From NCBI GenBank assembly GCA_963720785.1, contig CAVRGQ010000009.1, forward strand, positions 434,001-498,000: a DNA stretch of 64,000 nt, written 5' to 3'. The DNA comes from CAVRGQ01 sp963720785 (GTDB lineage Bacteria > Actinomycetota > Acidimicrobiia > IMCC26256 > DASPTH01). Below are positions 1-7,833 of this stretch, in pieces. Position numbers and translations under genes: made by a program. Every line of letters starts with the position of its first letter. Positions within the stretch are counted from its first letter, which is position 1. The notes beneath the pieces are model-generated. The model was not told where the DNA came from. It made no database searches and saw nothing but the letters and a program-made list of their open reading frames with translations.

Positions 1-777
1 GACGCGGTCGAGGCCGTCGGGAGGGACTGGTCCGAAGCCGGATTCGAACCGCGTGAGGAACAGGAGCCCGACACGCTGCCGCAGTCGGACGGTTTCGTCG
101 TGCGCTCCGATCGGGACGGATGGGTGCAGTTGATCGATCTCGCGGCGCTGATGGGCGTCGTACCGGACCAGGGAACCATGCGTGTCGAGATCGCCGTGGG
201 CCGGTACGTCGTGTGCGGCGCTCCCGTGTGCACGATCTGGCCGGCTCCCGTACAGGGGGACGACGCCGAGCGCGCGGTGCGGCGGGCGGTCCGCGTGGGC
301 GAGACGCGCACCCTGCAACAGGACGCGTCGTACGGGCTTCGTCAGCTCGCCGACGTGGCGCTCCGCGCGCTGTCTCCGGGCGTCAACGACCCGACCACCG
401 CACAGGACGCCATCTTCCACATCGCTTCCGTGCTCCGGGCCTTTCTCGACCTCGACGAACCCGTCCGCGACCTTGGCCGGGACGGTCGCCGCCTGGTGCT
501 GGCGCAGGCCGGCGGACACGCGGAACTCGTCGGCCTGGCCTACGACGAGATCCGCCGAGCCGCGGCGTCACAACCTGCGGTCTCGATCTATCTCCTCGAG
601 AGCATCGCGCTGCTCCAGGAGTCGCTGCCGCCCGGAAGCCACGAAGCCCGGCGACTGCTCGACGCGCACGCGCGGCTCGTGCTCGAGGCGACCCGCCGTG
701 CAGACCCCGGGGAGCACGACCGCGCCCAGGTCGAGCGGGTGTACTCGCACCACTTCCCGGCCCGGGTGCGGGTGTGA
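1..777 (+). CDS. DUF2254 family membrane protein, C-terminal part (5' truncated)
   Basis: The frame is open from the first base, so only the last 258 codons are seen. The stretch YGLRQLADVALRALSPGVND (from base 331) is the hallmark of DUF2254 (PF10011), a family of predicted inner-membrane proteins of unknown function. The transmembrane helices of the family are N-terminal and would lie upstream of the window; the visible part looks soluble. The gene converges on the PLDc_N gene, with a 14-bp inverted repeat in between. The family call is fairly sure; no function is known. Confidence 0.8.
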   Translation, partial: DAVEAVGRDWSEAGFEPREEQEPDTLPQSDGFVVRSDRDGWVQLIDLAALMGVVPDQGTMRVEIAVGRYVVCGAPVCTIWPAPVQGDDAERAVRRAVRVGETRTLQQDASYGLRQLADVALRALSPGVNDPTTAQDAIFHIASVLRAFLDLDEPVRDLGRDGRRLVLAQAGGHAELVGLAYDEIRRAAASQPAVSIYLLESIALLQESLPPGSHEARRLLDAHARLVLEATRRADPGEHDRAQVERVYSHHFPARVRV

Positions 778-784
778 ACCTGAT

Positions 785-827
785 CCAGCCGTCGACGTGG
801 CCCACCTGGCGCGACGTCGACGGCTGG
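785..827. terminator. Inverted repeat between convergent genes, likely bidirectional terminator
   Basis: Perfect 14-bp arms CCAGCCGTCGACGT (785-798) and ACGTCGACGGCTGG (814-827) flank a 15-base loop. It fills the 57-bp gap between two convergent stop codons. There is no T-run, so the terminator role is inferred from position and stem strength. Confidence 0.6.
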
Positions 828-834
828 TCGCCGG

Positions 835-1221
835 TCACGCCGAGCCTGGTTCTCCCTTGCGGCCTTGTTCGGCTTCCCACTCCTCGATCCGACGGTCGAG
901 TTCGGCACTGCGCGCATCGGTCATCGCACCCGTGTCGGCCGCGGGAGCGGCAGGCGGGAGGTCGTCGGCCCGAGCGGGGCGGCGCGCCCCTTCCCGGTCG
1001 AGCGAACGCGGCCGGCGCTCGGCACTCCGGCGGGCCTTCGGCGTGCGACCCAGGAACGCCCACGCCGCCGCACCGATCACCCACAGCAGGATGATGACCA
1101 GCACCCACACCAGCTTGGGCAGGTTCCGCACCTCGTCGCGCGGCGAGACGATGCAGTCGAGCAGGGCCCACAGCCAAAAGCCCAGCAGTGCGAGCCCCAA
1201 CAGGCCTTGCAACTCGATCAC
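835..1221 (-). CDS. Small membrane protein with PLDc_N (phospholipase D nuclease N-terminal) domain
   Basis: 128 residues starting at GTG 1221 (V-I-E-L-Q). The N-terminal ~60 residues form two hydrophobic helices separated by a short polar turn, with the ALLDCIVSPRDEVRNLPK pattern typical of PLDc_N (PF13396), the membrane anchor also found in front of cardiolipin synthases. The tail is charged and Arg/Ala/Pro-rich, ending in a short helix (DRRIEEWEAEQG). No catalytic HKD domain follows, so this is a stand-alone anchor of unknown role. A longer upstream reading frame exists but it lies antisense to the dioxygenase gene. The divergent neighbour begins about 40 bp away. Confidence 0.75.
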   Translation of the reverse strand: MIELQGLLGLALLGFWLWALLDCIVSPRDEVRNLPKLVWVLVIILLWVIGAAAWAFLGRTPKARRSAERRPRSLDREGARRPARADDLPPAAPAADTGAMTDARSAELDRRIEEWEAEQGRKGEPGSA

Positions 1222-1263
1222 ATGGAGCCTCTCGTCGGCAGCGAACCCTGCGAGGATAGGTCG

Positions 1264-2154
1264 GTGCTGCCGGCGAACGACCACGACACCGAGACTTTCC
1301 GCCGCGACGGCGTCGTGTGCCTGCGCGGAGTGGTGCCGCCGGAGGGGCTCGCCCGCATGGCCGCGCCCCTGGAGGCGGCGCTCGCCAGCGACGCCACCGC
1401 CAACCTGTCGCAGATGGCCGACCACCTCGCCGCGGGTGCCGGCGCCCGGCGCCTGGTCGACGATCGCGTCGCCGCGGCGGGCGCACCGCGGGGCCACTTC
1501 CTCGCGGGCACCGATCACTGGCGCGAGCAACCGGAGTTCCTCGCCTTCGCGCTGCACTCACCGTTGCCCGCCATCGTCGCGGCGCTGCTCGGCAGCGAGC
1601 ACGTGTGGCTCTACGAGGACAGCGTGCTGGTGAAGGAGCCGGGCAGCGAGGAGAAGACGGCCTGGCACCAGGACATGGCGTACTTCGCGCTCGCGGGCGA
1701 CAACGTCGCCACCACGTGGGTACCGCTCGACGCCGTCACCGCCGAGACCGGCGCGGTGCGCTACGTCGTCGGATCGCATCTCGACCGTACGAAGTTCCGG
1801 CCCAACACCTTCGTCACCGATGTGTCGTTCGGCGACGACGACGCCGTCGACGTGCCCGACTACGACGACGCCCGGATCGCGGGGGCCGCGCGCATCGTCA
1901 CCTTCGACACGCAGCCCGGCGACGTGGTGGTGCACCACGCGTGCACGATCCACGGCGCGGGCGGCAACGCGAGCGCCACCACTCGCAGGCGGGCGATCTC
2001 GGTGCGGTACGCGGGCGACGGCACCACGTACCGGCCGACGCCCGGGCCCGCGAAGCCCCACCACGAGGGCATGGTCGCCGGTCAGGCGCTCGATCCCACC
2101 GCGTGTCCCCTCGCCTGGCCGACCGACGAAGCAGGCCGGGCGCCCGCGTCGTAG
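1264..2154 (+). CDS. Phytanoyl-CoA dioxygenase (PhyH) family protein
   Basis: 296 residues. An Fe(II)/2-oxoglutarate oxygenase fold is indicated by the metal triad: H135-x-D137 in TAWHQDMAY and a distal His (H230) in TIHGAGGN, followed by basic residues (RRRAISVRY) that would bind 2-oxoglutarate. PhyH enzymes hydroxylate acyl-CoAs or other small molecules next to a carboxyl or thioester; the substrate here is unknown. GTG 1264 is chosen because GAGGAT lies exactly six bases upstream, as in other leaderless genes of this window. An in-frame ATG at 1222 would abut the start of the divergent gene. The next gene follows after 9 bp. Confidence 0.85.
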   Translation: MLPANDHDTETFRRDGVVCLRGVVPPEGLARMAAPLEAALASDATANLSQMADHLAAGAGARRLVDDRVAAAGAPRGHFLAGTDHWREQPEFLAFALHSPLPAIVAALLGSEHVWLYEDSVLVKEPGSEEKTAWHQDMAYFALAGDNVATTWVPLDAVTAETGAVRYVVGSHLDRTKFRPNTFVTDVSFGDDDAVDVPDYDDARIAGAARIVTFDTQPGDVVVHHACTIHGAGGNASATTRRRAISVRYAGDGTTYRPTPGPAKPHHEGMVAGQALDPTACPLAWPTDEAGRAPAS

Positions 2155-2157
2155 TCT
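2152..2157 (+). promoter_or_regulatory. -10 element of a leaderless promoter
   Basis: TAGTCT, then six bases, then ATG 2164. It overlaps the stop codon (TAG) of the preceding dioxygenase gene. Confidence 0.55.
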
Positions 2158-2163
2158 CCGCGG

Positions 2164-3300
2164 ATGCTCTCACCGCTCGACGACTTCCCCGTCCACCAGG
2201 TTCCCAAGCCGATCACCACGCCGGCATCGACCGACCGTCACACGTACGGCCGCTACTGGTTCGGCGCGCTCGACCGCCAGGGTCGCCACCACGTGGAGAT
2301 GGCGTTCGGTCGCTACCCGAACCTCGGGGTCACCGACGCGCACCTGTCGATCTCCGTGGGCGACGAGCAGCACTCGTTCCACGCGTCGCGCGAGGCGCCG
2401 ATCGACCCGACCGACCTCACCGTCGGGCCGTTCCGCCTCGACATCGTGCGTCCGATGCTGGAGTTGCGCGTCACCGTCGACGACAACGACACCGGCATCA
2501 CCGCAGATCTCACGTGGCGCGCCCGCACCGGCGCGCTCGAAGAGGACCACACGGTGATGACCGATGGGCCGCGCGTCATCGTCGACATGCTGCGCTTCAT
2601 CCAGTTCGGCTCGTGGGAGGGCACCGTCACCGCGGGCGGCGTCACCACCACGCTGCTGCGCGACGAGACCATCGGTGTGCGCGACCGTTCCTGGGGCATC
2701 CGGCCGGTCGGCGAGCCCGCGCCCGGCCGGCCCGCGAGCATGGGTGGCGGCAACGCGTGGTTCTGGGCGCCGTGCCACTTCGACGACGACTGCCGCGTCA
2801 TCGGCTACTTCCAGAAGCCCGGCGGCCAGATCTGGCGCCCCGACGGCCACACCGTCCCCGTGCTCGACCCGGTGCCGCCCACCATCGACGCGTCACACCC
2901 CGCCGTGGTCCGCCTCGATCCGCTCGGCCAGCGCTTCGACTTCGCGCCGGGCAGCCGCTTCATCCGTCACGCGGAGTTCGACGTGCGCGCCGCCGACGGC
3001 TCGGAGTACGTGCTCGAGCTCGATTCGCTGCGCCGCTTCGACATGGTGGGCATCGGCTACACGAGCCCCGAGTGGGGCCACGGCCGCTGGCACGGCGAGC
3101 TCGCGACGGGCAGCGACCATTGGAACTTCGCCGATCTCGACCCGCTCGACCCGTTCCACCAGCACGTGCACCACATCGTGCGGGCCCGCATCCACGACGA
3201 CGCGGGCACCCGCGAAGGTGTAGGCCTGTTCGAGCAGATCCTCTACGGCCCCCACTCGCAGTTCGGCTTCTCCGAGTTGCTCGACGGCGCGCCGGCCTGA
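2164..3300 (+). CDS. Uncharacterised protein, paralogue of the 13482-14600 gene
   Basis: 378 residues, no signal peptide or membrane helix. It begins MLSPLDDFPVHQ and contains a conserved core IGVRDRSWGIRPVGE near residue 180. The distant paralogue at 13482-14600 has TGTRDRSWGMRPVG at the same place and the same MLxPxDDxPxH start. Both look beta-rich with alternating charged and aromatic residues. I recall such proteins being annotated as DUF7064/DUF7065-type with a possible lipocalin/CrtC-like fold, but this is from memory and the function is unknown. It stands directly behind the PhyH gene but has its own promoter-like hexamer. Confidence 0.7.
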   Translation: MLSPLDDFPVHQVPKPITTPASTDRHTYGRYWFGALDRQGRHHVEMAFGRYPNLGVTDAHLSISVGDEQHSFHASREAPIDPTDLTVGPFRLDIVRPMLELRVTVDDNDTGITADLTWRARTGALEEDHTVMTDGPRVIVDMLRFIQFGSWEGTVTAGGVTTTLLRDETIGVRDRSWGIRPVGEPAPGRPASMGGGNAWFWAPCHFDDDCRVIGYFQKPGGQIWRPDGHTVPVLDPVPPTIDASHPAVVRLDPLGQRFDFAPGSRFIRHAEFDVRAADGSEYVLELDSLRRFDMVGIGYTSPEWGHGRWHGELATGSDHWNFADLDPLDPFHQHVHHIVRARIHDDAGTREGVGLFEQILYGPHSQFGFSELLDGAPA

Positions 3301-3322
3301 GCGGCGACCCCGTCGTCGGAGG

Positions 3323-4273
3323 CTACGGCGCGACGAAGCGGTGCAGGTACGGGTGCAAGCCCTCGGCGAGGGTCACGTAGCCCTTGCCGTCTCGGGTGAA
3401 GCCGAGCGCCTCGCCCTGGAGCTCCTGGTTCGGCCCGGTGCCGAGGCCCGGCGCGGCACCGAGGCACACCTGCTGCGAGAAGGCGGCCTCGAGCGGTTGA
3501 CCGTTGGGGCGCTGGTACATCAACACGTTCGTGTAGGTGCGCAGCGCGACGACGTCGCCCGCCGGTGACACGTCGGCCGCGGTCACGAGCCCGGGCAGAT
3601 ACCCGAAGCTCACCGTCGCCACCTGCGTGAGGGCGGTGCTGCTGCCGGGCGCGAGGTCGGCCGGCGCCCGGAACACCTGCGCGCCGTCGAGTGCCTTGGT
3701 CACGATGGAGAGCTGACCCGTGGTCGGGTCGACCATGAACGCCTCGGCGTCATGCGGCCCGTCGGGGTAGGTGAACGTGAGCTTGTCGGCACCGTCGAGC
3801 GGAATCACCTGACCGGCCGCGCCCGCGGGGTCAACCGTCGGCTCCAGGACGCGGTACACATCGACGGTCGTTCGCGACTTGGCATTGTCCCCGATGTCGG
3901 CGACGTAGAGGTACGACCGGTCGGCGGTCGGACCGGGCCCGACCGCGATGTCCTCCCAGTCCTGGTTGGTCGCGCCGGTCACCGTGTACTCGCCGAGGTC
4001 GCGGCCGTCGGCACCCATCGCAAACAACGACGCGGTGTTCCCCGAGTCGTCGTGCACCCAGTAGACGTCGTCGACGAGATGGCTCGCGGCGACACCCGAG
4101 GCTTCGTCGATGTTGCCGTTCGCGACCGGACCGTTCGTCGACGCGGCGAGCGTGCCGTTGCACGCAGCCTGCAGCACCGGCGGCTTGCACCCGGCGAGGC
4201 CGAACGCGGCAATCGCGGGCAATGCGACAAGCGTCGCGAGGAGGCGGACGCGGCGGGACGGGGTTCGGCGCAT
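3323..4273 (-). CDS. Secreted lipoprotein, beta-propeller-like, unknown function
   Basis: 316 residues with a lipoprotein signal: basic n-region, hydrophobic core and lipobox L-A-G-C with the modified Cys at 29. The mature part holds repeated blade-like segments (SGVAASHLVDDVYWVHDDSG, LYVADIGDNAKSRTTVDVYR, then later Thr/Ala-rich strands), resembling secreted propeller proteins of actinobacteria. No catalytic motif is recognised. It is probably anchored to the outer face of the cytoplasmic membrane. The start ATG 4273 is supported by a TAGGGT hexamer six bases upstream on the minus strand. Confidence 0.7.
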   Translation of the reverse strand: MRRTPSRRVRLLATLVALPAIAAFGLAGCKPPVLQAACNGTLAASTNGPVANGNIDEASGVAASHLVDDVYWVHDDSGNTASLFAMGADGRDLGEYTVTGATNQDWEDIAVGPGPTADRSYLYVADIGDNAKSRTTVDVYRVLEPTVDPAGAAGQVIPLDGADKLTFTYPDGPHDAEAFMVDPTTGQLSIVTKALDGAQVFRAPADLAPGSSTALTQVATVSFGYLPGLVTAADVSPAGDVVALRTYTNVLMYQRPNGQPLEAAFSQQVCLGAAPGLGTGPNQELQGEALGFTRDGKGYVTLAEGLHPYLHRFVAP

Positions 4274-4279
4274 CGCGAA

Positions 4280-4285
4280 ACCCTA
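4280..4285 (-). promoter_or_regulatory. -10 element (TAGGGT) of the lipoprotein gene
   Basis: On the minus strand TAGGGT is followed by TTCGCG and then ATG 4273. Confidence 0.55.
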
Positions 4286-4365
4286 CGGGATCCTGGCCAT
4301 CCCTTTCCCCCGGGCTGGCCGAACTCTGACTGAAGGCGGCAGCTTCGCGTGTCGATGGTCCGGTC

Positions 4366-5358
4366 ATGGCTCGCAGCGACGAGCCGAGCGGACAATCGTC
4401 GACGGGCAGGCGACGTTCGTGGTCGCCGGCGCGCATCATCGAACTCGGCAGCACCGTGGCTTCACCACAGATCGCGTTCGTCGACACCCACGCCGCGCCC
4501 GAGGAGACCTTCGTCATCGCGGGGAGCGGGCGCAGCGGCACCACCTGGATCGCCGAGCTGTGCAACCCCGGTGACCGGCGCGTGATCTGGGAGCCGTTCA
4601 ACACGCTCTACTCCCCGCTGCCGGCTCGGGCGGGCTTCCACTGGGGCGAGCGCGTGGACCCCGACGAATCGGCACCGACGTTGGCGCGCGCGTTCGCACG
4701 TGTGCTCGACGGGCGGGTGCGGAGCCGCTGGACCGATCACCGCAACACCCTGCGCTTCGCGACGCGGCGAATGGTGAAGACCGTCGCGACCACCAACCTG
4801 CTCCCGTGGCTCCACGTGCGTTTCCCTGCGGTGCGGGTCATCTACGTGGTGCGCCACCCGTTCGCATTCGCAGCATCGCACCGGGCCCTCGACTGGCCCC
4901 TCATGGACCAGGTCCACCTCCAGCTCGTCGGCGGTGCCGACGCCGTGATCGCCGCGCTCCCGCGCCCGGTACGGGGGCGTGCCCGGGCCGTCGATCTCGC
5001 GCCGGCCGACCCGTTCGAGCGCTACGTCGTCCGGTGGTGCCTGGAGAACGCGACGCAGCTGCACACCCCGGTGCCGGGGGTGTTGCCGGTTCGCTACGAG
5101 CGACTGGTGCTCGACACCCGCCCGGAGCTCGACCGCATCGGTGAGCACCTCGGCATCGGCTTCGGCGACGACGTCGTGCGCCGGGCCCAGGTGCCGTCGG
5201 CGACGGACTTCCGCAACTCGGCCGGGACCGCCGCCGCGACCGGATCGAAGGACGCCCTGGTTGCGGGATGGAGCACGAGCGTCGACCGGGCGCACCGCGA
5301 CGCCGGGCGGCGGATCCTCGACGCGTTCGGGCTCGCCGACCGCTTCGAAGCGGCGTAG
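4366..5358 (+). CDS. Sulfotransferase family protein
   Basis: 330 residues. The PAPS 5'-phosphosulfate loop is seen as GSGRSGTTW (residues 53-61), and the 3'-phosphate motif as YVVRHPFAFAASH in the middle. These define the P-loop sulfotransferase family, which moves sulfate from PAPS to a hydroxyl or amine. There is no signal peptide, so it acts in the cytoplasm. The acceptor is unknown; a lipid or glycolipid is plausible. A GATGGT hexamer lies six bases before ATG 4366, consistent with leaderless transcription. It converges with the DUF1214-like gene after 16 bp. Confidence 0.8.
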   Translation: MARSDEPSGQSSTGRRRSWSPARIIELGSTVASPQIAFVDTHAAPEETFVIAGSGRSGTTWIAELCNPGDRRVIWEPFNTLYSPLPARAGFHWGERVDPDESAPTLARAFARVLDGRVRSRWTDHRNTLRFATRRMVKTVATTNLLPWLHVRFPAVRVIYVVRHPFAFAASHRALDWPLMDQVHLQLVGGADAVIAALPRPVRGRARAVDLAPADPFERYVVRWCLENATQLHTPVPGVLPVRYERLVLDTRPELDRIGEHLGIGFGDDVVRRAQVPSATDFRNSAGTAAATGSKDALVAGWSTSVDRAHRDAGRRILDAFGLADRFEAA

Positions 5359-5374
5359 GCGCCGGACCCGACCG

Positions 5375-6613
5375 TCAGGGACGGAAGCGGTCGTCGAACG
5401 CGGCTCGCAACGCCTGGCGCCGTGCGTCGCGTTCCGACGGCGACACGCGGGGCAGGTTCGTGCGCGCCACGACCTCGTCGACCTGCACCACCGTGCACTC
5501 GGGGATCGGCAAGGTGTCGGTGAGTTGCCAGCGGATGGCGATGTGACCCTCGCGGTGGTGCGCAGCTTCCAGCCAGTTCGCGACACCCGGGTCGCGGTCG
5601 GCGACGACGAGGGTGATCGATCCGTCGCTGTCGTACGCGGCCTGCGCGCAGGTGAGCCCGGAGAAGAACCAGCGGTAGTCGAACGACTCGTACCAACCGT
5701 TGCCGACCTGCACGTCCCAGTACGGGCAGGGATCGGGTGGGGCCACCTGCACGAGCAGCGCCTCGTCGGGCTCGAGGCGCCACCGGGCAGTGACCGCGTT
5801 GCCGCCGGGCACTCCCCCGCTCGTCGAGGTCGGATCGCCGATGTCGGTCGCGAAGGCGTTGATGCGATCGCCGCCCTTGGCGAGCATCTCACCCTGGAAC
5901 ATCGGCACCATCGCACCAAAGCTCCCGGCCGCGGCGCGGAGTGACGCGGCCGCGCCGTCGACGGTGAGTGCGGGGCGCGGGTGGAGCGGCTGGGTCACGT
6001 TGTCGATGCGCAGGTCCATCGGCGTGACCGTCTCGTAGGTTCCGAAGAACTGGCGGACCAGCAGGCGGTTGCTGTGCTCGTCGGTCGGCACCCAGTTGAC
6101 CGGCGCGTCACCGGTGGCCGCGTCACGCGCGGGAGGTTCGGGTGACGCCCACAGCTCGAAGGTGCCGTCGTCGGCGACCGCGAGATCGGTGGCGAACACC
6201 GCCTCGCCGAACGGCGGGAGCCCCGCGGCCCGCGCCGTCGGCCCGCGACCGACGATCACCGACACCCAGATCGCGCGGCCACGCGTGCCGTGCAGGCGAA
6301 ACGTGTCGGTGCCGTTGATCGGGCACGACAGGTAGAGGCCCTGGGGGTTGTCGCCGCCCATCTTGAGGTCGGGCCCGAGCGCGCGCCAGAGATACGGATC
6401 ACCGCCGTCGGTGTTCTCGAAGGCGCTGACCGTCGTGAGCCGGGCCATGCGCGCGAGGTGGCGCAGGCCTTCGGCGAGGTCGACCTCGTCGTGGGTCATC
6501 GTGTTGCGCAACGCCTCGGCACCGACGTCGGCAAGCGCGGCACACCAGTCCCGCCAGGCCTGCGTCGCCGAATCGAGCTGCTGGTGCCACTGGTCGTCGT
6601 GGTCGTCGCTCAC
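5375..6613 (-). CDS. DUF1214-type protein of unknown function
   Basis: About 412 residues. The C-terminal half has the DUF1214 signature: a DGSITLVVADRDPG block followed by NWLEA and a final Arg-containing strand. The N-terminal half carries a DGGDPYLWRALGPDLKMGGD region and a strand pattern shared with two other proteins here (58294-59421, 63249-64000). Start: GTG 6613 has GGAGGA five bases upstream; ATG 6640, nine codons earlier, would overlap the upstream kinase stop as ATGA but lacks a good ribosome site, so I prefer 6613. Transcribed with the kinase gene. Function unknown. Confidence 0.65.
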   Translation of the reverse strand: MSDDHDDQWHQQLDSATQAWRDWCAALADVGAEALRNTMTHDEVDLAEGLRHLARMARLTTVSAFENTDGGDPYLWRALGPDLKMGGDNPQGLYLSCPINGTDTFRLHGTRGRAIWVSVIVGRGPTARAAGLPPFGEAVFATDLAVADDGTFELWASPEPPARDAATGDAPVNWVPTDEHSNRLLVRQFFGTYETVTPMDLRIDNVTQPLHPRPALTVDGAAASLRAAAGSFGAMVPMFQGEMLAKGGDRINAFATDIGDPTSTSGGVPGGNAVTARWRLEPDEALLVQVAPPDPCPYWDVQVGNGWYESFDYRWFFSGLTCAQAAYDSDGSITLVVADRDPGVANWLEAAHHREGHIAIRWQLTDTLPIPECTVVQVDEVVARTNLPRVSPSERDARRQALRAAFDDRFRP

Positions 6614-6636
6614 TGCGTCCTCCGTCGTCGCCCGAG

Positions 6637-6993
6637 TCATCCCACCACGTACGGCCAGAGCGCGACCATCCCGACCGCCGCCGCGGCGATCGACATGACG
6701 AGCACACCTCCGGCAGCAATGTCCTTCACGTCGCGGATGGCGGGATCCCGCTCCGGCTGGACCGCGTCGGCGAGGCGCTCGATCGCACTGTTCGCGACCT
6801 CCGATCCGAGCACCAGGGCGATGCAGAGCAGGAGCACCGTCCAGGTGCCGCGGTCCACGCAGTACGCCGCCCCGACTGCCACGACCACCACGGAAGCTGC
6901 GAGCATGACCCGGAAGTTGCGGCCACCGGCCGCGAGCACCACGCCGCGCGCCGCGTTGCGGAAACTCCGCAGGAAGCCATCGATGCCGCTCAT
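6637..6993 (-). CDS. Diacylglycerol kinase / undecaprenol kinase family (DgkA type)
   Basis: 118 residues with three predicted membrane helices. It has the DgkA signature SEVANSAIERLADAV followed by DVKDIAAGGVLV (metal and ATP-binding Glu/Asp in the third helix region). These small integral membrane kinases phosphorylate diacylglycerol or, in Gram-positives, undecaprenol. ATG 6993 is favoured over GTG 6996 because TAGGGT sits exactly six bases upstream of the ATG. The divergent neighbour encodes a PAP2 phosphatase, which would catalyse the opposite type of lipid phosphate reaction. Confidence 0.85.
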   Translation of the reverse strand: MSGIDGFLRSFRNAARGVVLAAGGRNFRVMLAASVVVVAVGAAYCVDRGTWTVLLLCIALVLGSEVANSAIERLADAVQPERDPAIRDVKDIAAGGVLVMSIAAAAVGMVALWPYVVG

Positions 6994-6999
6994 CACCGC

Positions 7000-7005
7000 A
7001 CCCTA
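7000..7005 (-). promoter_or_regulatory. -10 element (TAGGGT) of the DgkA-type gene
   Basis: Minus-strand TAGGGT, spacer GCGGTG, then ATG 6993. It lies in the 33-bp gap to the divergent PAP2 gene. Confidence 0.55.
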
Positions 7006-7026
7006 CGACGAACGGGATCCGCGCCG

Positions 7027-7833
7027 ATGGTGACCGGCTCGCGTCTCGTGCAGCGCCTCGGCCAGGGACGGGCCGGGCGCGCGCTCCAGGGCGTGGCGGA
7101 CCGCTCGGGCCTGCCCGCTGCAGTGGTCCTCGTCGTCGGCGCGCTCGCGGTGGGCATCGCATTCCTGGGCGTCGTGTTCACCTGGATTTTCGACAGCGTG
7201 CGCGAAGGCGACGCGCTCGCATCCCTCGATCCCGACATCCATCGCTGGTTCGTCGACCATCGCACGCCCGCATGGAACGACGCGTTCCGCGCCGCGACGT
7301 GGCTCGGCAGCATGACCGTGCTGCTGCCGGTGATCCTCGCGGTCGTCGCTGCGTTGTTGTGGCGCCGCCATCCCGTGCTGGCCCTTGGAGTCGTCGTCGG
7401 CACCGCCGGCACTGCGCTGACCGTGGCCCTGACCAAGGCGATCGTCGGCCGGGAGCGACCGCCCGTGGCCGACCGTCTGTCCGGCGCGTACGGCGCGGCG
7501 TTCCCCTCGGGTCACAGCGCGAACGTCGTCGCGGCGTGCGGGATCCTCGCGTGGGTGGCCACGCGCTTCGTCCACCGAACGTGGCTCCGCGTCGCGATCT
7601 GGGCGACGGCCGCGCTGGTCGCACTCGCGGTCGGCGTCTCGCGCGTGTACCTCGGCGTGCACTGGCCGTCCGACGTGCTGTCGGGCTGGCTCGTGGGCGC
7701 GGCGTGGGTCGCGGCGGCGATCGGCGTGTGCACGTTGATCCCCGCGCTCGCGCTCGACGACCGGCGCCGCACACGCCGGGATCAGGGCCGGGATCAAGGC
7801 CAGGATCAAGGCCGGGATCAGGCGGTGATGTAG
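7027..7833 (+). CDS. PAP2 superfamily membrane phosphatase
   Basis: 268 residues with about six membrane helices. All three phosphatase motifs are present: K137-x6-R144-P, P160-S-G-H163, and S205-R-x5-H212-x3-D216. Such enzymes dephosphorylate phosphatidic acid, undecaprenyl diphosphate or similar lipid phosphates at the membrane. The C-terminal tail is an (R/Q)DQG repeat encoded by a 12-bp tandem repeat, and it overlaps the end of the convergent LLM gene by 16 bp. The divergent DgkA-type kinase suggests a paired role in lipid carrier recycling. Confidence 0.88.
   Translation: MVTGSRLVQRLGQGRAGRALQGVADRSGLPAAVVLVVGALAVGIAFLGVVFTWIFDSVREGDALASLDPDIHRWFVDHRTPAWNDAFRAATWLGSMTVLLPVILAVVAALLWRRHPVLALGVVVGTAGTALTVALTKAIVGRERPPVADRLSGAYGAAFPSGHSANVVAACGILAWVATRFVHRTWLRVAIWATAALVALAVGVSRVYLGVHWPSDVLSGWLVGAAWVAAAIGVCTLIPALALDDRRRTRRDQGRDQGQDQGRDQAVM
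7776..7822. repeat. 12-bp tandem repeat, four copies
   Basis: Units CCGGGATCAGGG, CCGGGATCAAGG, CCAGGATCAAGG and CCGGGATCAGG. It encodes the PAP2 tail, and its last unit contains the stop codon of the convergent gene. Confidence 0.85.

Noticed and set aside
1222..1263. ATG 1222 as start of the PhyH gene
   Set aside because: It would abut the divergent gene's start and lacks upstream signals; GTG 1264 has a hexamer at the leaderless distance.
1317..3380. 687-codon plus-strand frame overlapping PhyH and the next gene
   Set aside because: Arg-rich shadow frame; the two real genes in other frames have motifs and starts.
6613..6640. ATG 6640 as start of the DUF1214-like gene
   Set aside because: It overlaps the kinase stop (ATGA), which is possible, but GTG 6613 has a far better ribosome site. 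Kept as alternative only.
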